Assembly: GCA_000310025.1 (NCBI GenBank)
Contig: FN649727.1
Location: forward strand, 5,425,593-5,489,592
Direction of reading: 5' to 3'
Length of the DNA: 64,000 bases
DNA from: Ectocarpus siliculosus
Lineage: Eukaryota; Sar; Phaeophyceae; Ectocarpales; Ectocarpaceae
Part shown: one piece after another, positions 26,801 to 41,800 of the stretch
Layout: each line of letters starts with the position of its first letter
How positions within the stretch are numbered: position 1 is the first letter of the stretch
Notes under the pieces: generated by a model
What the model saw: the letters and a program-made list of their open reading frames with translations, nothing else
Told to the model about the DNA's origin: nothing
Databases searched by the model: none
Made by a program: the position numbers and the translations under genes

Positions 26801-29800
26801 CTCCGAACAGGGCCGGGGTGCTGACCTTCACCCTGCCGGTCTGGCTGGCTAGGGTACCGGAGAGGGGGACGCGGCCGTACCTCACGCTGTGTGTCAAGGT
26901 GACAGGTTGGCGCGCGTGTGTGTGTGGATGTGTGGATGTGTGTTTTCGTAATTTGCATCGACCGCGCTAACCGGGTGACCAACGAAGACTTCAGTCCTGT
27001 AGCGGGAAAAAAACACGAACACTTTGTAAAATGTTTCACGCCGAGCAAGCCCTTCGGCTCAGTTTAAAACTTCCGCCACATGTCACAATCAGACGATCGG
27101 GGAAAGACTGCGGCAGTTCGTGTCGCAGAGGCCCGAGGCGAAACACGTGATCACCTCTTATGTCGCAAGGACTCTCTTCGGAAGAGATCATACGTGTGTG
27201 TTGACTGGTATCGGCCACACATTCCAGCAGACTAAGGAAGAGTGAGCCATAAAAACAGAAAATATGCCAATCCATTGTAGCGGGACAAACAAGGCGACAG
27301 ATTTCTAGTCAGCAAGCTCTCCCGACAGGGGAGGCGAGGAGGAGACTGAACGACAGGGAAGGCCAAATTGTCCGTATTCAGTGTGTGTGTTTGTGTGTGA
27401 GACGAAACGACGAGGGTGACGACCACGATAGACAAATACCGTGTCACGTCTGCGAGAAAACCGTGTGGTCCCAGTTCGCTAACTATGTTTGGAAGAGGAA
27501 TCTCAGCATTCTCTGCGCCTCGTTTGGAACTGCTTACTTATCGGGAACTTCGTTTTCATCGCCCATCTTGTTTGGGGTGTCGGCGCGTGTACTATGTTAT
27601 CACGCTCGCGGGCTCTTGTCGAGAGCGTGTTGCACAAAGGAGTGACTCAAGTTCCTTGATTATTAGAGAGTAACAGATGTGAGCAAGAAGAGGCAAAGCC
27701 TGCTGCACGAAGTCTGTCTATCATATCCATATCTATCTCATCTGCGTAACCCCCTCGGAGATCTCGGGGACTTGTATCCTGCCGGGTACACACGCAAACA
27801 CATCTACTATCCTTGCATAACCTACTACTAACCTTCTGTAACGAGGAGCTACGATCCGGGGTCACACGGATAAACTCCTCCGCGGTGCAATCCTTCAGGT
27901 TTACCACGAAAATGGTTCAGCAATTAGCTTTCTCTCGCCAACAATGAGGTCCAATTTAGTATACCAACGGCCTTCTGAAAAGTAGTGTGATCAACGGCTT
28001 CGAGAAATTCTTCACACCACGAGGATGCCATTGAATGTTTGGTTTGGCTGTAGATATTGTTCTGTACCGCATAGGAGGTCATACTTTTCTTACATGGGAT
28101 TTTCTGAATGGGTAAACTGAAGAAACAATCGTTCTTGTTGGTTCAATAACGCAATGCATCTAAAGATAGGAATGGACTGTTCGGAAATGCCTTCGATACA
28201 CGTAGTAGACAACAAAACGCTCTGACGCAACTCGTCCTCCCCCCCCTCACGCCTTCCCTAACCCCTTATGACCAGGCTTTCGGTGTGTTCCCGTGCTTGA
28301 CGTTTACGCACTCCCCGGTGGAACTCCCGGTCGTGCCGCTGTCGGTGACGTCCCGGGCGGTGTTTATGGTCGAGAACAATGGGTTCAGCGACATGGAGGT
28401 GTCTTACCGGCTGCCGCAGCACTGCCCGGTGGATATCGCGGTGTCGTTTCCCGAGGGGCGTCAGGTGAAGCACGTTTGTTCTTGCTACGGTATTCGCCGT
28501 TACTCTGGTGTTGTTGTTTCGGGGTCGTGTGCATTTGTGAAGGACAAGGTGGAGGATTTTGTGCCTACTGTAGCAGCGTGAGGAGGAAGTTCAACACTGT
28601 GCCAGCACCCGCCGAATTTTCATGTTAGATTTCAACGCCAAGAACCCAGAACTGCCCGACTTCTACCCCTTCCCCGCGCGCCGTTGAATGCGCTTTCGCA
28701 TGTGCAACCACAACAGCTCGGTGCGGGAGTAGAGCAGATCCCCGTGGAGCTGAGCTTTCGCTCAACGAAACCCGTGAGCTTCAGCTGCATGTTGGACGTC
28801 TTTGATGCCGACGGCGGGCACTACCCCTTGCCAATCAGGGGCTGCGCGGATAACTGCCTGCTGACGAACTTTCCCTTCGTCGACGCGTACCGGCATCGGT
28901 AAGAGAGAGGGTGAGGGTGGCGAAACGGGAGGGAGGGAAGGAAAGGGGTGAGGGAGGGATAAAGAGAGGGGGGAGACAGTGGAGCTGGGTCACCCAGGCC
29001 AATCAGGTTTTCATGTGTCAACAACATTGAGCGAGCACTACTACCACCACCACCACCACCACTAGCGCAATGAACTTAGGATACTGGCGTGGGGTGGGGT
29101 GAAATGACGTGGTATGCTTCTGCACCGCACGGTTAAGAGGTGCGCTTGAGTGACTTAGTTCCTTACCTCCCCTCCTCCAGACATATTCGTGTCAGGGAAT
29201 ATCGCACGAACATTCATGAAGGCGCCAACGCGCGGGAGGCGGAAGCCGAATATATGCAGCGTAGCCGTGCCGTCTAGATAGACATTGTCTCCTGAACATT
29301 CCAGTACAAAATGATCTGCAAGAATGACCTATAATAGTGTCCATATTCAGATGAGCGTTGTATTGTCGGGTTCATCGTTCTTTCTCCTTTGGCCCTCAGA
29401 CGCAACGACGTTTGAATTACGGTAGGTGAAGCCCCTAACACATTGGGTTCCTCATGATGCATGGCTCCCCCCAACATGCACTCCATGCCCCTCTCTCCCT
29501 CCGTCCGCCCGCTTCTCCTTGTCTCTGCTGCGTTCTCCGCCTCCTTCCCTCCGCCTCTCCGGGCATAAATCTGCCTGTCCCCCTTCTCCGTCTCTTTCGC
29601 CCCCCGTCTCTCTCCCTCCCCCTCTCTTCCCTCTGCCCCCTCCTATTGTTCTGTCCGTACCATCCATATGTTTCCTGATGACGGCAGTTTTAACTTCTGG
29701 GCCAAGGACGGCAAAGCGGTGATGTTCATGACCGAGACCCAGATCAAGGCCCAGGAAGCCAAAGACTTCAAGGAGCGCCAGGCCAAGAGGGCCAGAGCGA

Positions 29801-32800
29801 AAGTGTGTGCGGGTTGGGTGTACTGTGGATGTTGCCGTTGTGGCCGTGGCCGTGGTGGTGGTGGTGGTGGTGGCGGTGATGGTCACGGTGGTGGTTGTGC
29901 TGGTCGTGTGGTGGTGGTAGTTGTTATTATTGTCTGGCTCTTCTTACGCAATATTGGTGTCAAGGCGTAGCCTAGACAAGTGTTTTACCAAGCAACGAAG
30001 GCGCAGGCCGCCTGCTGTGATTGGGCGAGTATCCTGTGCAGGGTCGACAAAGATTGAGGGCGTCGGTGGTGTTTTTTCCACCAGCCCCCGCCTTCCTCAA
30101 CCCACCCCCGCCCAATTCCCTCCCCCTTCTCTGTCGTTCAGGCAAAGCAGAACGCGTCGTCGGCCAATCCGCAGCAACAAGGCAGCAACCTATCCGCCCT
30201 TGGGCAATCCACTGGCTCCCTTCCCGTAACAGCTGGCAATAAGGTCGACCAACGCCCTGATGGCAACGGCGGCAACGTCGGAGCGGGAGGCGCAACAGGT
30301 GCTGGCGGCGCAGGAGGAGGCGATGACGGGGTTGACGCGGGAATTGACCTGTCGGAAGAGGGCTACAGGGCGGGGGCTGACGAGGCCGGGGCGCGGGTGC
30401 TGTGCGCCTGGCTCAACGCCAACGTAGCCACAACCTTTATCGAGGTAGAACTATGTAGTTGGTAACCATGAACCCACTTAAACACGGCATGACCCGACAA
30501 GTGAAATGGGAAAGTGCGTAAACATGTACCTGTGTCTCGAGGACCCTCGGCGAAATCAAATCCTCTGGGCAAAGGTGCCCGTCACGATAAACTACGACCG
30601 CCGCCGCCGCCACCGCCACCGCCTTCCCAACTAGTCCACCCCCCCCCCGTCCCTGCTCCCACTGATCAACCCAGAGCCCAACCTCCCGCCGGCCGTCGAA
30701 ACCCATCTCATGTGTCTCGTTTCTGACGTTCAGGAGTTCCCGAGAAGCATTTGCGAAGCCCACGGCCGCCCCGCGCTAGAAGCCATCGAAACCATGAGCG
30801 GGAAACGGGTGCCAGGGCAAGTGTGGCGCAGGCTGCGCCCCGTCACTTCGGGCGGCAAGAACGGCGACGGTAGGGGCGGGGGCAGCGGAGGAGGCATTGG
30901 AAGGGCCGACGATCGAGTGGCGGCGTTGATGGACCAGTACCGGCAGATGCTGAGATTTCTGGGAGAGAAGGGGTGCCTACTGAACTCTGTGCGCCCGGAG
31001 GTGGGTACCGGTGGGGCTTGGGGGGGGAGGGGGGGCGGGGGCGGGGTACTTGCGTGACTGAGTCCCCCTTCGCCCACCCGATTAGCGTGATAAGCTTTCC
31101 CAACAGAGGTCGGAATAATCTTGGCTCTTGTCCTCGGAAGTCATATGGCTGCAAGGTGTCAGAATTGCTCAATCGATTACTTCGACGCCCACCAAACACT
31201 GAGTAACATTGGGCTGCCTTGGCATAGCCGGTAGAAAGGCCAACCAATACCCCGGCTTGTAGATGCTTGAACAGAGAGCTATTGATCCGAACTGGTCTAC
31301 CGTGTCATCGAAAACATACGAATTTGTGGTGAAAGGCATCAAGAATGAAGCGTAGGAGGTACAATCAAACGGTGTCTCTCAAAATTTCCTACAGTATGAA
31401 CACCAAGGAACCAGACACAGAAGAAAATAAACGACTTTAGGGAAGGATATGGTTATGCGGGAACCAACATGAACGAAACAAAGCATGTCCCTGAATCAAG
31501 GTGAAAAACAGTGACAAAGAACGTCACGATATACCACGATCTCACCAGGAACTGCTCGATCGCGCCGACTACGCCCGCGAGAGAGCTTCCTCCGCTGCAG
31601 CACACGCACACGGAGGCGCACCGAGATTCCTTGCCCCCGCCAAGGCCACCACTACCGCAGAACGCAGGAGCAGCAACAACCGCAACGATGACAGGGAGAG
31701 CGACGACGACGAGGACAGCGACGGCGACGAGTGGGTTCAGATTTCGAGGGAGGCGTGGTCGATGGTCATGTACCAGGTACGATGAGGGGGACAGAGATAG
31801 AGGGAGTGTTTGCAAGAGACCATGTGAGAGAGGAGACACCGAGCACGTGAGGTTGATTGTACCCTACCCCGACCGCAAACCTTCCTCTTGTCAGGCGAAC
31901 CATCATCTGACTCTGGCACTGACCCTAACCTCGCCGTCGTCCCTAGCCCTAGCCTTGACCTCTTCCTTCCGCTGCCGCTCCTTACCCTGACCGCCTCACG
32001 CCGTACAACATAAAACAACAAAATCCAGTGCATCCGCACGTTCATGCTAGCCAGAGTTACGCCGCGCGCCCTCTCTGCCCTCCCGGGGGTGTTCATAGTC
32101 CTGCCGACGAAAAAATCGGCGGGTCGGAAAGGGGCAGGTGGGGGCGGCAAGGTGGAGACGGACCCGGAGCTGTCGGGGTCAAACGTGCTCAGCGTGGGGG
32201 AAGGGGTACTGCTGAAGTGGATGTCTTACCACCTGGAGCAGGCAAACAGGGTAAGATATGTGAAGCGCCTGGTAAGTCACAGACGAAGCGATGGGCAAGA
32301 CGACCGCTAAAGCGGTCGACACAACATGGTAGATAATCGAGCAGATACATACCGTAGGCCAGCACGTGTGTGACAGGGAGAAAAAGAGAGGTGGGGAGGG
32401 CACGTGAAAGTCATGGGAGAGGATAGGCGAAAAGGATAGGTCGATACATGTTGGACTCTACGGCACGCAAACAGCGTGAGCGCTTCCGGAGCGTTTGAGG
32501 GCGTTGAGGATTGCCAGCTACTGTAGTGCTGGGCTGAACGACGGTGGCATGGTGTCGTTGACGACGTGGTGCAATGAATGATGTCCTTCCCTCCCTCGAC
32601 GACCCATAACACCCTGGCTTGGCGCGTCGACTTCTCGTCCCAACTGTTTTTTACTGCTTTTATTTTTACGGCGGCTGTACGTTACGCCAGACGTGCATGC
32701 CCAAGCGCGTGTCGACCTTCTCCGCCGATCTGGCAGACGGCTCGATACTGTGCCAGGCGGTTGCGAGCCACGTCCCGCACTTTACCGTCAAGGGAGGGCC

Positions 32801-35800
32801 TCTCCACGGTTTCATCCCAGTACATTCCACGGGTAAGAAATTGAGTATCGCAGGCCGATGTCGTGCTTTTAGCGCAACGTTGACCATGTGACGCAGTCGC
32901 TTACGCTCCCTCACCGTGCTGGACACCTATGGGACACTCCCTCGCTCACCGCATCTGCCCTCGATGACTTCCGGCTGTTGAGTTGCAGATTTCCTTCTTA
33001 TATGCGACCAAATGTATCAATATTACCCCATTCTTGATTCTTCGGAGGCTGCACTTTTACAGCAATACCCGGACCCTGCTTTGGTCTCTTTGAGAGTATG
33101 CAACTAACGTAAAAGAAACGTTCTAGAAAGGTTCTGTTTTTCTTACAGTGTTGGAAACAAGGTGGCCACAACAGCGATTGTTTGAGTCAACTGACCCTTC
33201 TCTGTCTAGACTTCTAACCGATCAACAAAATAATAAAAGGTGAACTGAGCGACCTGTCCAACCGCGAGCTGAACGCATCCAAGCTACTGACGGCGATGGG
33301 CAAGCTCAAGGTGGACTACGGTCTAGGAGTGGAGGACATCTTGGACCTATCCGACCGCGATGGCGTGCTATTGGCGTTGCACCTTTTCCAGGTGTGAGAG
33401 AAACCAGTTTACATCCCATCCTCTCTTTTCCGAGCAGATGCAAACATACCTGGGGCGTGAAAAGCGACGTGCCCTTAACAATTCATGCGGAGTATGTAGA
33501 TCAGACCAACTCCAAAGCCTGAAGAGAGTTGATATTTTTTCTGTTGAATTGAAATCTCTGCCGACTCTCTTCAGAGCTACGTCTTGTGCAACTCCTACGT
33601 GTAAACAGTCCCTGCCCCAGCTGGTGCCGAGGACGGAGGTGGAGTTCCGAGCGAACCTCGGGAGCGTGGTTTCGAAGAGTATCGAGCTCAAGAACCCCTC
33701 GTCCAAGTCTATCAAGTATGACGTGACTCTGGAGGGCTCCACGGACTTCCGTGCTAACGGAAAAGAGGTGAAGAGGGGGGTGACTCCACGCTACGCTAAA
33801 ATCACTTTCCTCGGTCTATGACCCTGGCTGGAGATGAATTTTTTTTTCTGTTTCACCTTGGTAGCTGTGACGATACGAGGCACCGCACGTGGTGTCTTCA
33901 GTCGTATTCCACGAGAGATCGGAGACAACGCGCCCCCCTCCGCTCCTTGACTCTCCGTTAAAACCACGCCAACAATAGGAGGGCTGAATCGAATGAAAAC
34001 ATCGTTGATTATGGCGGACAAGGAAACATCCGTGCTTTTGGCTGCGCTCGAACCGAGCTCGCACCCACCCAAATCCCGGCAACCCTCTGGCCATGTATAA
34101 CTTCAAGCGCAGGTTCACCTGGAGCCAGGCAAGGAGGCCGAGTTCACTGTGGAGCTGCTACCTAGGTTCAGCTCCCCCGTGGAGGCCAGGCTGACGTTCT
34201 GGGCGGCGCGAAACAAGGGGGGCATGGCGCCCGCTTCCAACATGGTGTTCGCACTCAAGTAAGGGGTTGGTCTAAGAAAGCAGGACAACTTGAAAAAAGA
34301 GGAATGTGTGTCTGTTCCGAAGATCGATTCTACGGATTGGTTCCAATGGGATCTGTGTGGGTTCGTTAACGTTCTAACATCACGTGAGGGAGGCAGGGCT
34401 GTCGTGCCTCTATGCTGATGTTGCGGTACCGGCGGTACTTGTGTGTTGTGTCTGTGGGACGGCGGACATCGATCGTACCAGTGCCGAATGCCGCGATCGA
34501 TTCTAGCTGGACGGGTGATATGTATATCACAGATTTGCTGTTGTCGAAGAACGTCGTAAGTACATGGGGGGTCGCAGAGGTTGTTTAGCTGGAGGGGTTG
34601 TTCTCGTGAGCATTTGGTAGCCACCGCTTCTGCTTCAAGTTTGTTTGACTCAAAAACACGCTGGCGCGTGTGGTTAACATTCGCTTGGTTCGATCGCAGG
34701 AAGAACGGGCACGAAAGCCCTAGGTCAAGTTAGCCATATGCATTGGTAGGTCACTCGTAACAACAATATTGCACGATCTACATGCGGGCGAGTGTAGGCA
34801 AGTCTCTCTCGCGCGTGGTTACTCTTCGTTGCTGCTCGTGGACACGGTTGCAATATCCAGGTGCCGTCCAACACCAAAGAACGAAACCCTAACAATATTG
34901 TTATTCTGGCAGGGTTAACCGCCAAACTGGAACCGGCCTCTAACCAATCCTGCCTCTATCTGGTTCATTGAGAACGGTATCGCCCTCCTCCCTACGCGTC
35001 TCTTCTGTTGACTCGACTGTCATCTCTCCACGCCAGGTCTAAGGTGGAGAGCGTGAAAGCCATCAGCGTGTCAAACGTGGAGGGTACCTGCTACGAACCT
35101 CAGGTCTGTGCACTTGAAAATTGCCGGCGGACAAACGCCCTCCCCACATCCGTGGCACGCATGCCTACTCAAAACATCTGAACCCCTTTCCCTGACCAAA
35201 CAATTTTCGCAAAGCCCAACCCCTCACTCCCCGCCATCAACTCTCGACGTGAAATCTGGCAAACACGTACTGAACGCCCATAATTGGACGTGTTTCTGCT
35301 AGGAGAGCAAATAGCGTTCCGTACGAAACCAAGGGGTCTAGGCTCAAATCACAACGTCAAGCAACCACGAAAACTTGCAAACACGTACCCAACCACCTAC
35401 TCACGCATCCCCGCCGTTCCTCCAGACGGTAACCCTGCAGGTTTCAAATCCGTTCGAGGCATCGGCCAGAAACGCCTCCGACGGCCGTTTCACGGTCTCC
35501 CTGAAGCAGTCCATGATTTCCGAGCACCCCACCGTGGCGGGCCTTACCCTGCCGGGCCTGGGCCGCAGGGCTTCCGCCGCCGCCGTCGCCGCCGCCCGTC
35601 GCCGTTCTTCGTCGGTGCTGCTGTCCTCGGTCCCGTCAAAGAGCGTCACTTCGGCTGGCGGTGGTGGTGGTAGTGGTGTGTCGGCACCGCCGAAGACGTC
35701 GAGAGAAGGCGGTGCCGGTGCCAGGAAGGGGAAAGATGGCGGCGGCGGTGCCAGTACTCCAGCGGGGGCATTGGAAGACAAGAGGGTAGGAAGTTGGAAC

Positions 35801-38800
35801 TCCTGGAAATGCGTTTTAGCCAGATGCTGGAACAAAATATGTTGTTCCGTAGGACTCGCCGACCTTTCTTTGTGACAGCATCACCAGTACCTTGGGTCTT
35901 GAAGAAACATGTCCCGAAAGAGAAAGGCCGAACTAACCCCTCCCAAATGAGATGAAATTGGTTCAAGAGTCTCCGCTACACTCGGCCTACCAGGACGACA
36001 ACTCACCGCCATTCCATGAAATCAAACACGACCATAACGGCGATAGCACACAATTGCTGAAACGATCCAACACCGGGGAAGAAATGTATTCCGCCTCACT
36101 TTCAGTTCTTGCCTAGCGGATCAGCCGACCGAACAGACGAACACGACCAGTATTCACCCGTAGCGTTAACTCCCCCCCCTACCCCCCTCTGCCCGATGCT
36201 ACTTTTTGACTGTTCGTGCCGCTCGTATGCGGGAAAACAAAACTGAATCCTAGGTAAGAGATGAAGTGGAGGCCGCGCTCAAGTTCCCGTTCTACACGGA
36301 TCAGGAGTCGGTCAGTATCTCGGCGGGAGCCACGGCCAGCGTGTCTCTGATGCTGCTCCCCTTCTCGCCCGGAGAGTATAAGTGAGATAATGAGACGGGG
36401 CAGGACGAGGACTTAGCGCAGGTCTTATCGCGCACCGTTTGAAAGATGGCCAATAGCGAGACAGAGAGACTAATAGAACCAAGGAGCATATCTCTGTGTG
36501 CCGGACTGGTACTCGCGTGGCCAGTGGCATAGGCTGGGACGGCAGGGGAGGTTGAGTTGGCGGCGACAAGGGATGGGGCGGGTACAGAGTGGCGTTCTTG
36601 GTTACCTACCGCCGAATGAACACTCCTGGTTTTGTCATTACGATGGGCACGAAACCGTCCAGAGGTACGGGAGAAATCGGGGAGTATTTGATGTTTCGTG
36701 AGCGATGCCAGCGCGCCTTCTTTTCACACGATAAGCTCCTGCTCGATCGAGGGGTACCTTATTCTGTCGATCGTGCGATACGATTGCTTGTACGCTGTGA
36801 TGTATGGACACGGACGGTAACCCACGGCGACTATCAACTCAGCCACCAGAGTGATCTGATGTTTTGTTGCACTTCGGAAGGCGAGGAAGATTTCAAAAAG
36901 ATTTGCCCAAAAAGGTGTCCACCCTGCCCAGGCCATGCTATACCCTGACAAGACCGCGCACATGGATACAGCGCTTTACGACACCACAACCTGGTCTCCA
37001 CTCTGTTGCTATTCCCCTTCCTCAAAAGGTGCACGATAATGTTCTGGAACGAACGGCTTGGGGAATTCGCCCAAGAAGTGAGGGCGTCCGTGAAGTTGCC
37101 TTTACCGGCGGCCGACCTTCCGCTGCGCGTTACTGCGAAGGACAGCAGCGGCGGCGGAGAGGCTGTCCAGCGGGAGCTCCTCCTGCCAAGCAAGAACCCA
37201 GCTCTACAAAACGCCCTGCTGGGAGTCCTGCTCGAAAGGTAGATCATTAGACTCCGTGCTCTGCGTAGTTTGGGTCCTAGTGCTATGCTTAAACGTCGTT
37301 GATGTCTAATTCTGGCTATTTCTGGTTCTTCTCGCATTTATGGAGTACTCCAGGTTCACTTCATAGCACCAGAGATCCCCATGTTATCGAACGGGACAAC
37401 ATTGGAACAGCTTTAGGGCACGTGCCACGAATTTGATACCAATTTCCTCGAAAGATGCTCCTTGCGGAACCCCCCTGCTTTTTTCAGTCCCCCCCCCCCC
37501 CCCCCCCGATGGTTTGCTATCGGGGTTGGGTTTTCGTCGCTTGGCAACGACGTTGTAAAACAAGCCACCCCCCCGGTGTGTGCCATCGGGGTTGGGTTTT
37601 CGTCGCTTGGCAGCGATCTTGTAAAACAAGCCGATCACTCCGTGAGCTCAGAAACCAGGTTACCGCTTTTGTTTTGCCTTTTTTTTTTTTTGCGGTAACC
37701 ATGAATGGTGGTCGAGTAGATTATGTTGTGCGAGGTCGAGAAAACTCACTCCGTGCAAGGGGGATGATCACACCACGTTGTGTTAAAATGGTCAAGCATC
37801 CTCGAGGCAGTTGCACAGAGCTTACATCTGTCTCTGGAAGTGAACGCACCAGAAAATAAATTAAGTCATACGCAGCTGTCATCCGTACGCANNNNNNNNN
37901 NNNNNNNNNNNNNNNNNNNNNNNNNNNNNNNNNNNNNNNNNNNNNNNNNNNNNNNNNNNNNNNNNNNNNNNNNNNNNNNNNNNNNNNNNNNTCAGCCCTA
38001 CGTATGAAGGACAAAAACACCCAACCCATTCTTCCTTGACAACTATACAGGGATACTTACATGTTCTTCCCCTTTCCCTGCCCCCCTCGTCTCAAAGGTT
38101 CCAAAGCGACCGAAAGACTCGCGCCCGCCAGGCCATGATTTCCATTTGCTCCGACCAGGACCAATCTAGCAAAGCTGCCGCTGCCGCAGCGACCGACGAG
38201 ACTGCTAAGCACATCTACGCCATAGAGGTGGACTCTCCCTTTTACCAGCTCTCGAAGGAATCCGTCGCGCTGGTGGCCGAGGCGTTGGGCGGCGGCGGCG
38301 GCAGCGGTGGTAGCGGCGGCGGCGGTGTTGGTGGCGGAAACAACGGGGGCATGACCGCTCGAAACACTGCCCGGAGTGGCATGAGCGGCCTTGCTAACGG
38401 AAACGGCTCCGGAGGTGCCGGCAACAACAAGCGCCGAGACATACCAAAGAAACCCGAGCTTCTGTCGCCGGGAGGGGGGCGCAGCAGCGCCACCGGTGGC
38501 GATCTTTTTAACGAGGCGGCGGCAGCGGCGACGGGCGGGGGACCGCCACCGCCGCTCCCCGAAACAAACGCGGCGCTGGTGAACTTTTTCCCGCGGGCCG
38601 CGGGGACGTACCCGTGCCGGGTGCTGGTGAAGAGGAGGACCAGGCACCTCGTGGACATTCGGTGCATCGACGTCACGGCGGTGGTGGACGCCCCAAGAAA
38701 CGCCACGGCGCTGGTGTTCCGCGCGCCGGCCGGGCAAAAGATAACCCAGGAGGTGCGAAACGTCAGGGGGCGTGGGCAGACTGACACTTCGCGCCTGGCG

Positions 38801-41800
38801 TATGCATGCGTCCCTCACTTTTGGCGGCTGGCTGAGGGACTGAGGGAGTCCGTAGTTTGGTGGTTTATGTGACGACGAAAGGATAATTATGCACGGCTGG
38901 CGCAGAGGAATGGCAAACTTTGTTGGCGATAGGAGGGAACCGTAAACGAAGCAGTGCGAGAGCGAATGATCGGGAAAAAGATAGGAAACACGCGTTACAA
39001 GGTTCAAGAACCGTGTCTTGGTGTGACCACTGGCGCGGGGGGGGGGGAGAGACGAGGAAATGCGCGTGTAGCGAACTGTCACAGAATTATCATCTCGCAG
39101 GTTGACTCAGTCTAGATGGGGAGGAGAAGAGGGAGTAGCTCTACAAGACCGTTCGCGTTACATGGTGAGGAGCTTTGTTGGTTTTGTGTGTTCCTTCTGA
39201 CTGCCGCCGGGGAGACAGGCTGGTCGAGCCCCGAAGCATACACGTTGTTCGTCAGATGGGCTGACCCACTAGACCACCCGGTCAGGCTCTACAACAACTG
39301 CTTGCATTTAATCACACGAGAAGTTATCGTCTTGTCCCGTCATTCGTCTTCTTCAAGGGGTTTGCATAGCGTGTACTACCCTCTCCCACAACAACTTTCT
39401 CCCTATCTTTCCCCGAAACAGATTCCGATCCACAACAATGGGGACGTGGCCTGGACGCTCAACGCCGGTCCTCGGCAGCCTCCCTTTGGCGGGCCGAATC
39501 AGCTCACCGTGCCCGCGCGCGGGAAGGTACGCCAACAACCCTGTTTCGTTTCTGAATTCCATGGTGTGTTGTCTTCGCTATGTCACCGCCCCCTTGCAAT
39601 ACACTGACTGTACTTGGTCTTGTGCGTGTGGTCGGTTTTGCAAGGCTCGCGGATGATATAACGATCATTATATCCAGCCTATCCTGCTGTAGGCATTTTC
39701 TCTGTGCTCACCAGAAGAGTATAGAGTGGTAGGATCTTGAAGGAGGCCAGGTTGGCTCGTTTTATTTCCCATGTAAACGCGGGTGTTCCCGAATATGTAT
39801 TTCCATGGACGCGCGCGGGCTGAGAACGGCATGTGTTACATGTAGCTGCAGTCATCACCCAATATGTATCCGTTGCATCGTGACTACGGTGAAACCAACA
39901 ACAACACCAGCACCAGCACCAACACCAACACCAAACTCTCACCCGTCCGTGTTTGCTCCTCCACCGATATCAACCAGGCTTCTTACCCTCTGACATTCAG
40001 CCCTGTGCGGGCAACAGACCAAGACTTTGTGTCCAAGCTGGTGCTGGCAGATCTCAAGGACAAAGGCAAGCCTGTCAAGTTCGACTTTGATCTCAGGGGT
40101 ACCGCGGAGGAGCCCCTGGCGGAGGGCCACCGAGTGGTGAGGTGCTCCGCGAGGGAGAGAGTGGAGCAGGTTTTCCAGCTGAAAAATGTCACAGGAAAAG
40201 GTGAGGAAGGGAAATTATCCTGTTTGTATTGCTCGTCTAAGATAAAGAGGTCAAAATCGGCTTCCGAAAGGTGGCTGGACACGGCGAGGGAAAAAAATGT
40301 GTTTCTACGTTTCGTCTGTGGAATATATTTACATTTTAGGAGAAGAGGAGAGAGATGAAGAGAAAATCCGGGTGCTCGTCTCAGTACTCCGAGAGAAGGA
40401 TGCGCGTTCGGGTATTTAATTGGTGGAGACTTAACAACAAGTATTGGGGAGCGACCACACCGTCACTTGGAAGCCTTCGTCGTGCGCTCCTACGGTATTT
40501 GTTTCCCACAAACGTGACGAAATTGGACATTGATGCCTGGCACACACGAAGAACCCGTTCGCAGAAAAACGAACGAACGCAATTGTACTATGGCCATGTG
40601 CGGTGAAGGTTCCGACAAGATTCAAGATTGTGAAGCATGCGTCGAAAACCTGTCTGAAGTAACATATAATGTCTGTGGGAGTTCTCAGTCCATATCCTTA
40701 TGAAGCGGCTTGGTTCCGCCGAGGTACACAAGAACAGATACCTCAGCCAACTGGAACCCATCGACAACCATCTTCCCGGAACCTTCCTCCTCAAGTGGGC
40801 AAACCGTCAGCCCCCTCTGTCGTCCCCGAATCCTAAACGACCGTTGTTCTCAAAAGACATGGAGTTTGCGGTCGACAGCGACCTCCCCGGTGTTAGCGGC
40901 AGCCCAGGACTGACAGTGCCGGCCAAGCAGGAGGAGGAGTACTCGCTGTCCATTTGCCCCCCCTTCGGAGGCGTTTTCACGGGATCGCTCACGTTCACGG
41001 CGCCCGGCGGGATCGTTGTTTGGTACACGGTTGAGGTGACCACGAACAAAACAGTGCCCTCGCATAGTACTTAGCTGATCATAGTGCAATGACGGGCTGG
41101 TGGTTGGAGTACAACATCAACAACCGGATATGTCGGGTATGTGTGTTATTATGCCGTATGCCTTCGTCATAATACCGTAGGCTCACTGTCATCTCTTGTG
41201 GTTGACGAACAATCGTCATCTCAAAAATTGAACACGGACGACGATCCTAAACCCGCCATTTCGGTATCGTGTACTATGAGTCAATATTGCTGAGAAAAGA
41301 AAAATTGGCTCCAACTTGTCAATCAATCGCTTTTGACGCTATTTGCGCGAAATCACGCGGACAAGTTTCCTCCGCAGCGACCGCACCTTCCTTCCCATCC
41401 CGTGTTCTCAACGGATCGCCCGCTCATGGTTTCACCTCTCCTCCGACGTGAATAGGTCCAAGCGTCTAATCCCATGGAAGAGGACAAAGTGGCCATCAGC
41501 ACCGTACTAAGGCAGGCGGTTAGCGTCGAGATTTCCTTGTCCAACCCCCTGAATGAGGAGCTGCAGTTCATGGTTTCCCTTCAGGCAAGAGAAACGGATG
41601 GGACCCCACACCAGCCACAGCTTCGTTTCCGGACACATCAGGACTCTCTGTTGCTACGCATGCAGATCGTTCAAATCAGAGACACGGGCTGTACGGCGCT
41701 TCTCGTCGATTTTTTTAAAATCAAAGCGTCTCGAACGAGCACCAATGCAAACAAGAAGTCGATTTCGCCTGTTGCTTCCGGCACGAACAGAGGGTAACAG

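Noticed and set aside
38057-39082. 341-codon minus-strand frame
   Set aside because: It is antisense to the GC-rich CFAP47 exon 38098-38752, which has strong family similarity and phase-matched splice sites.
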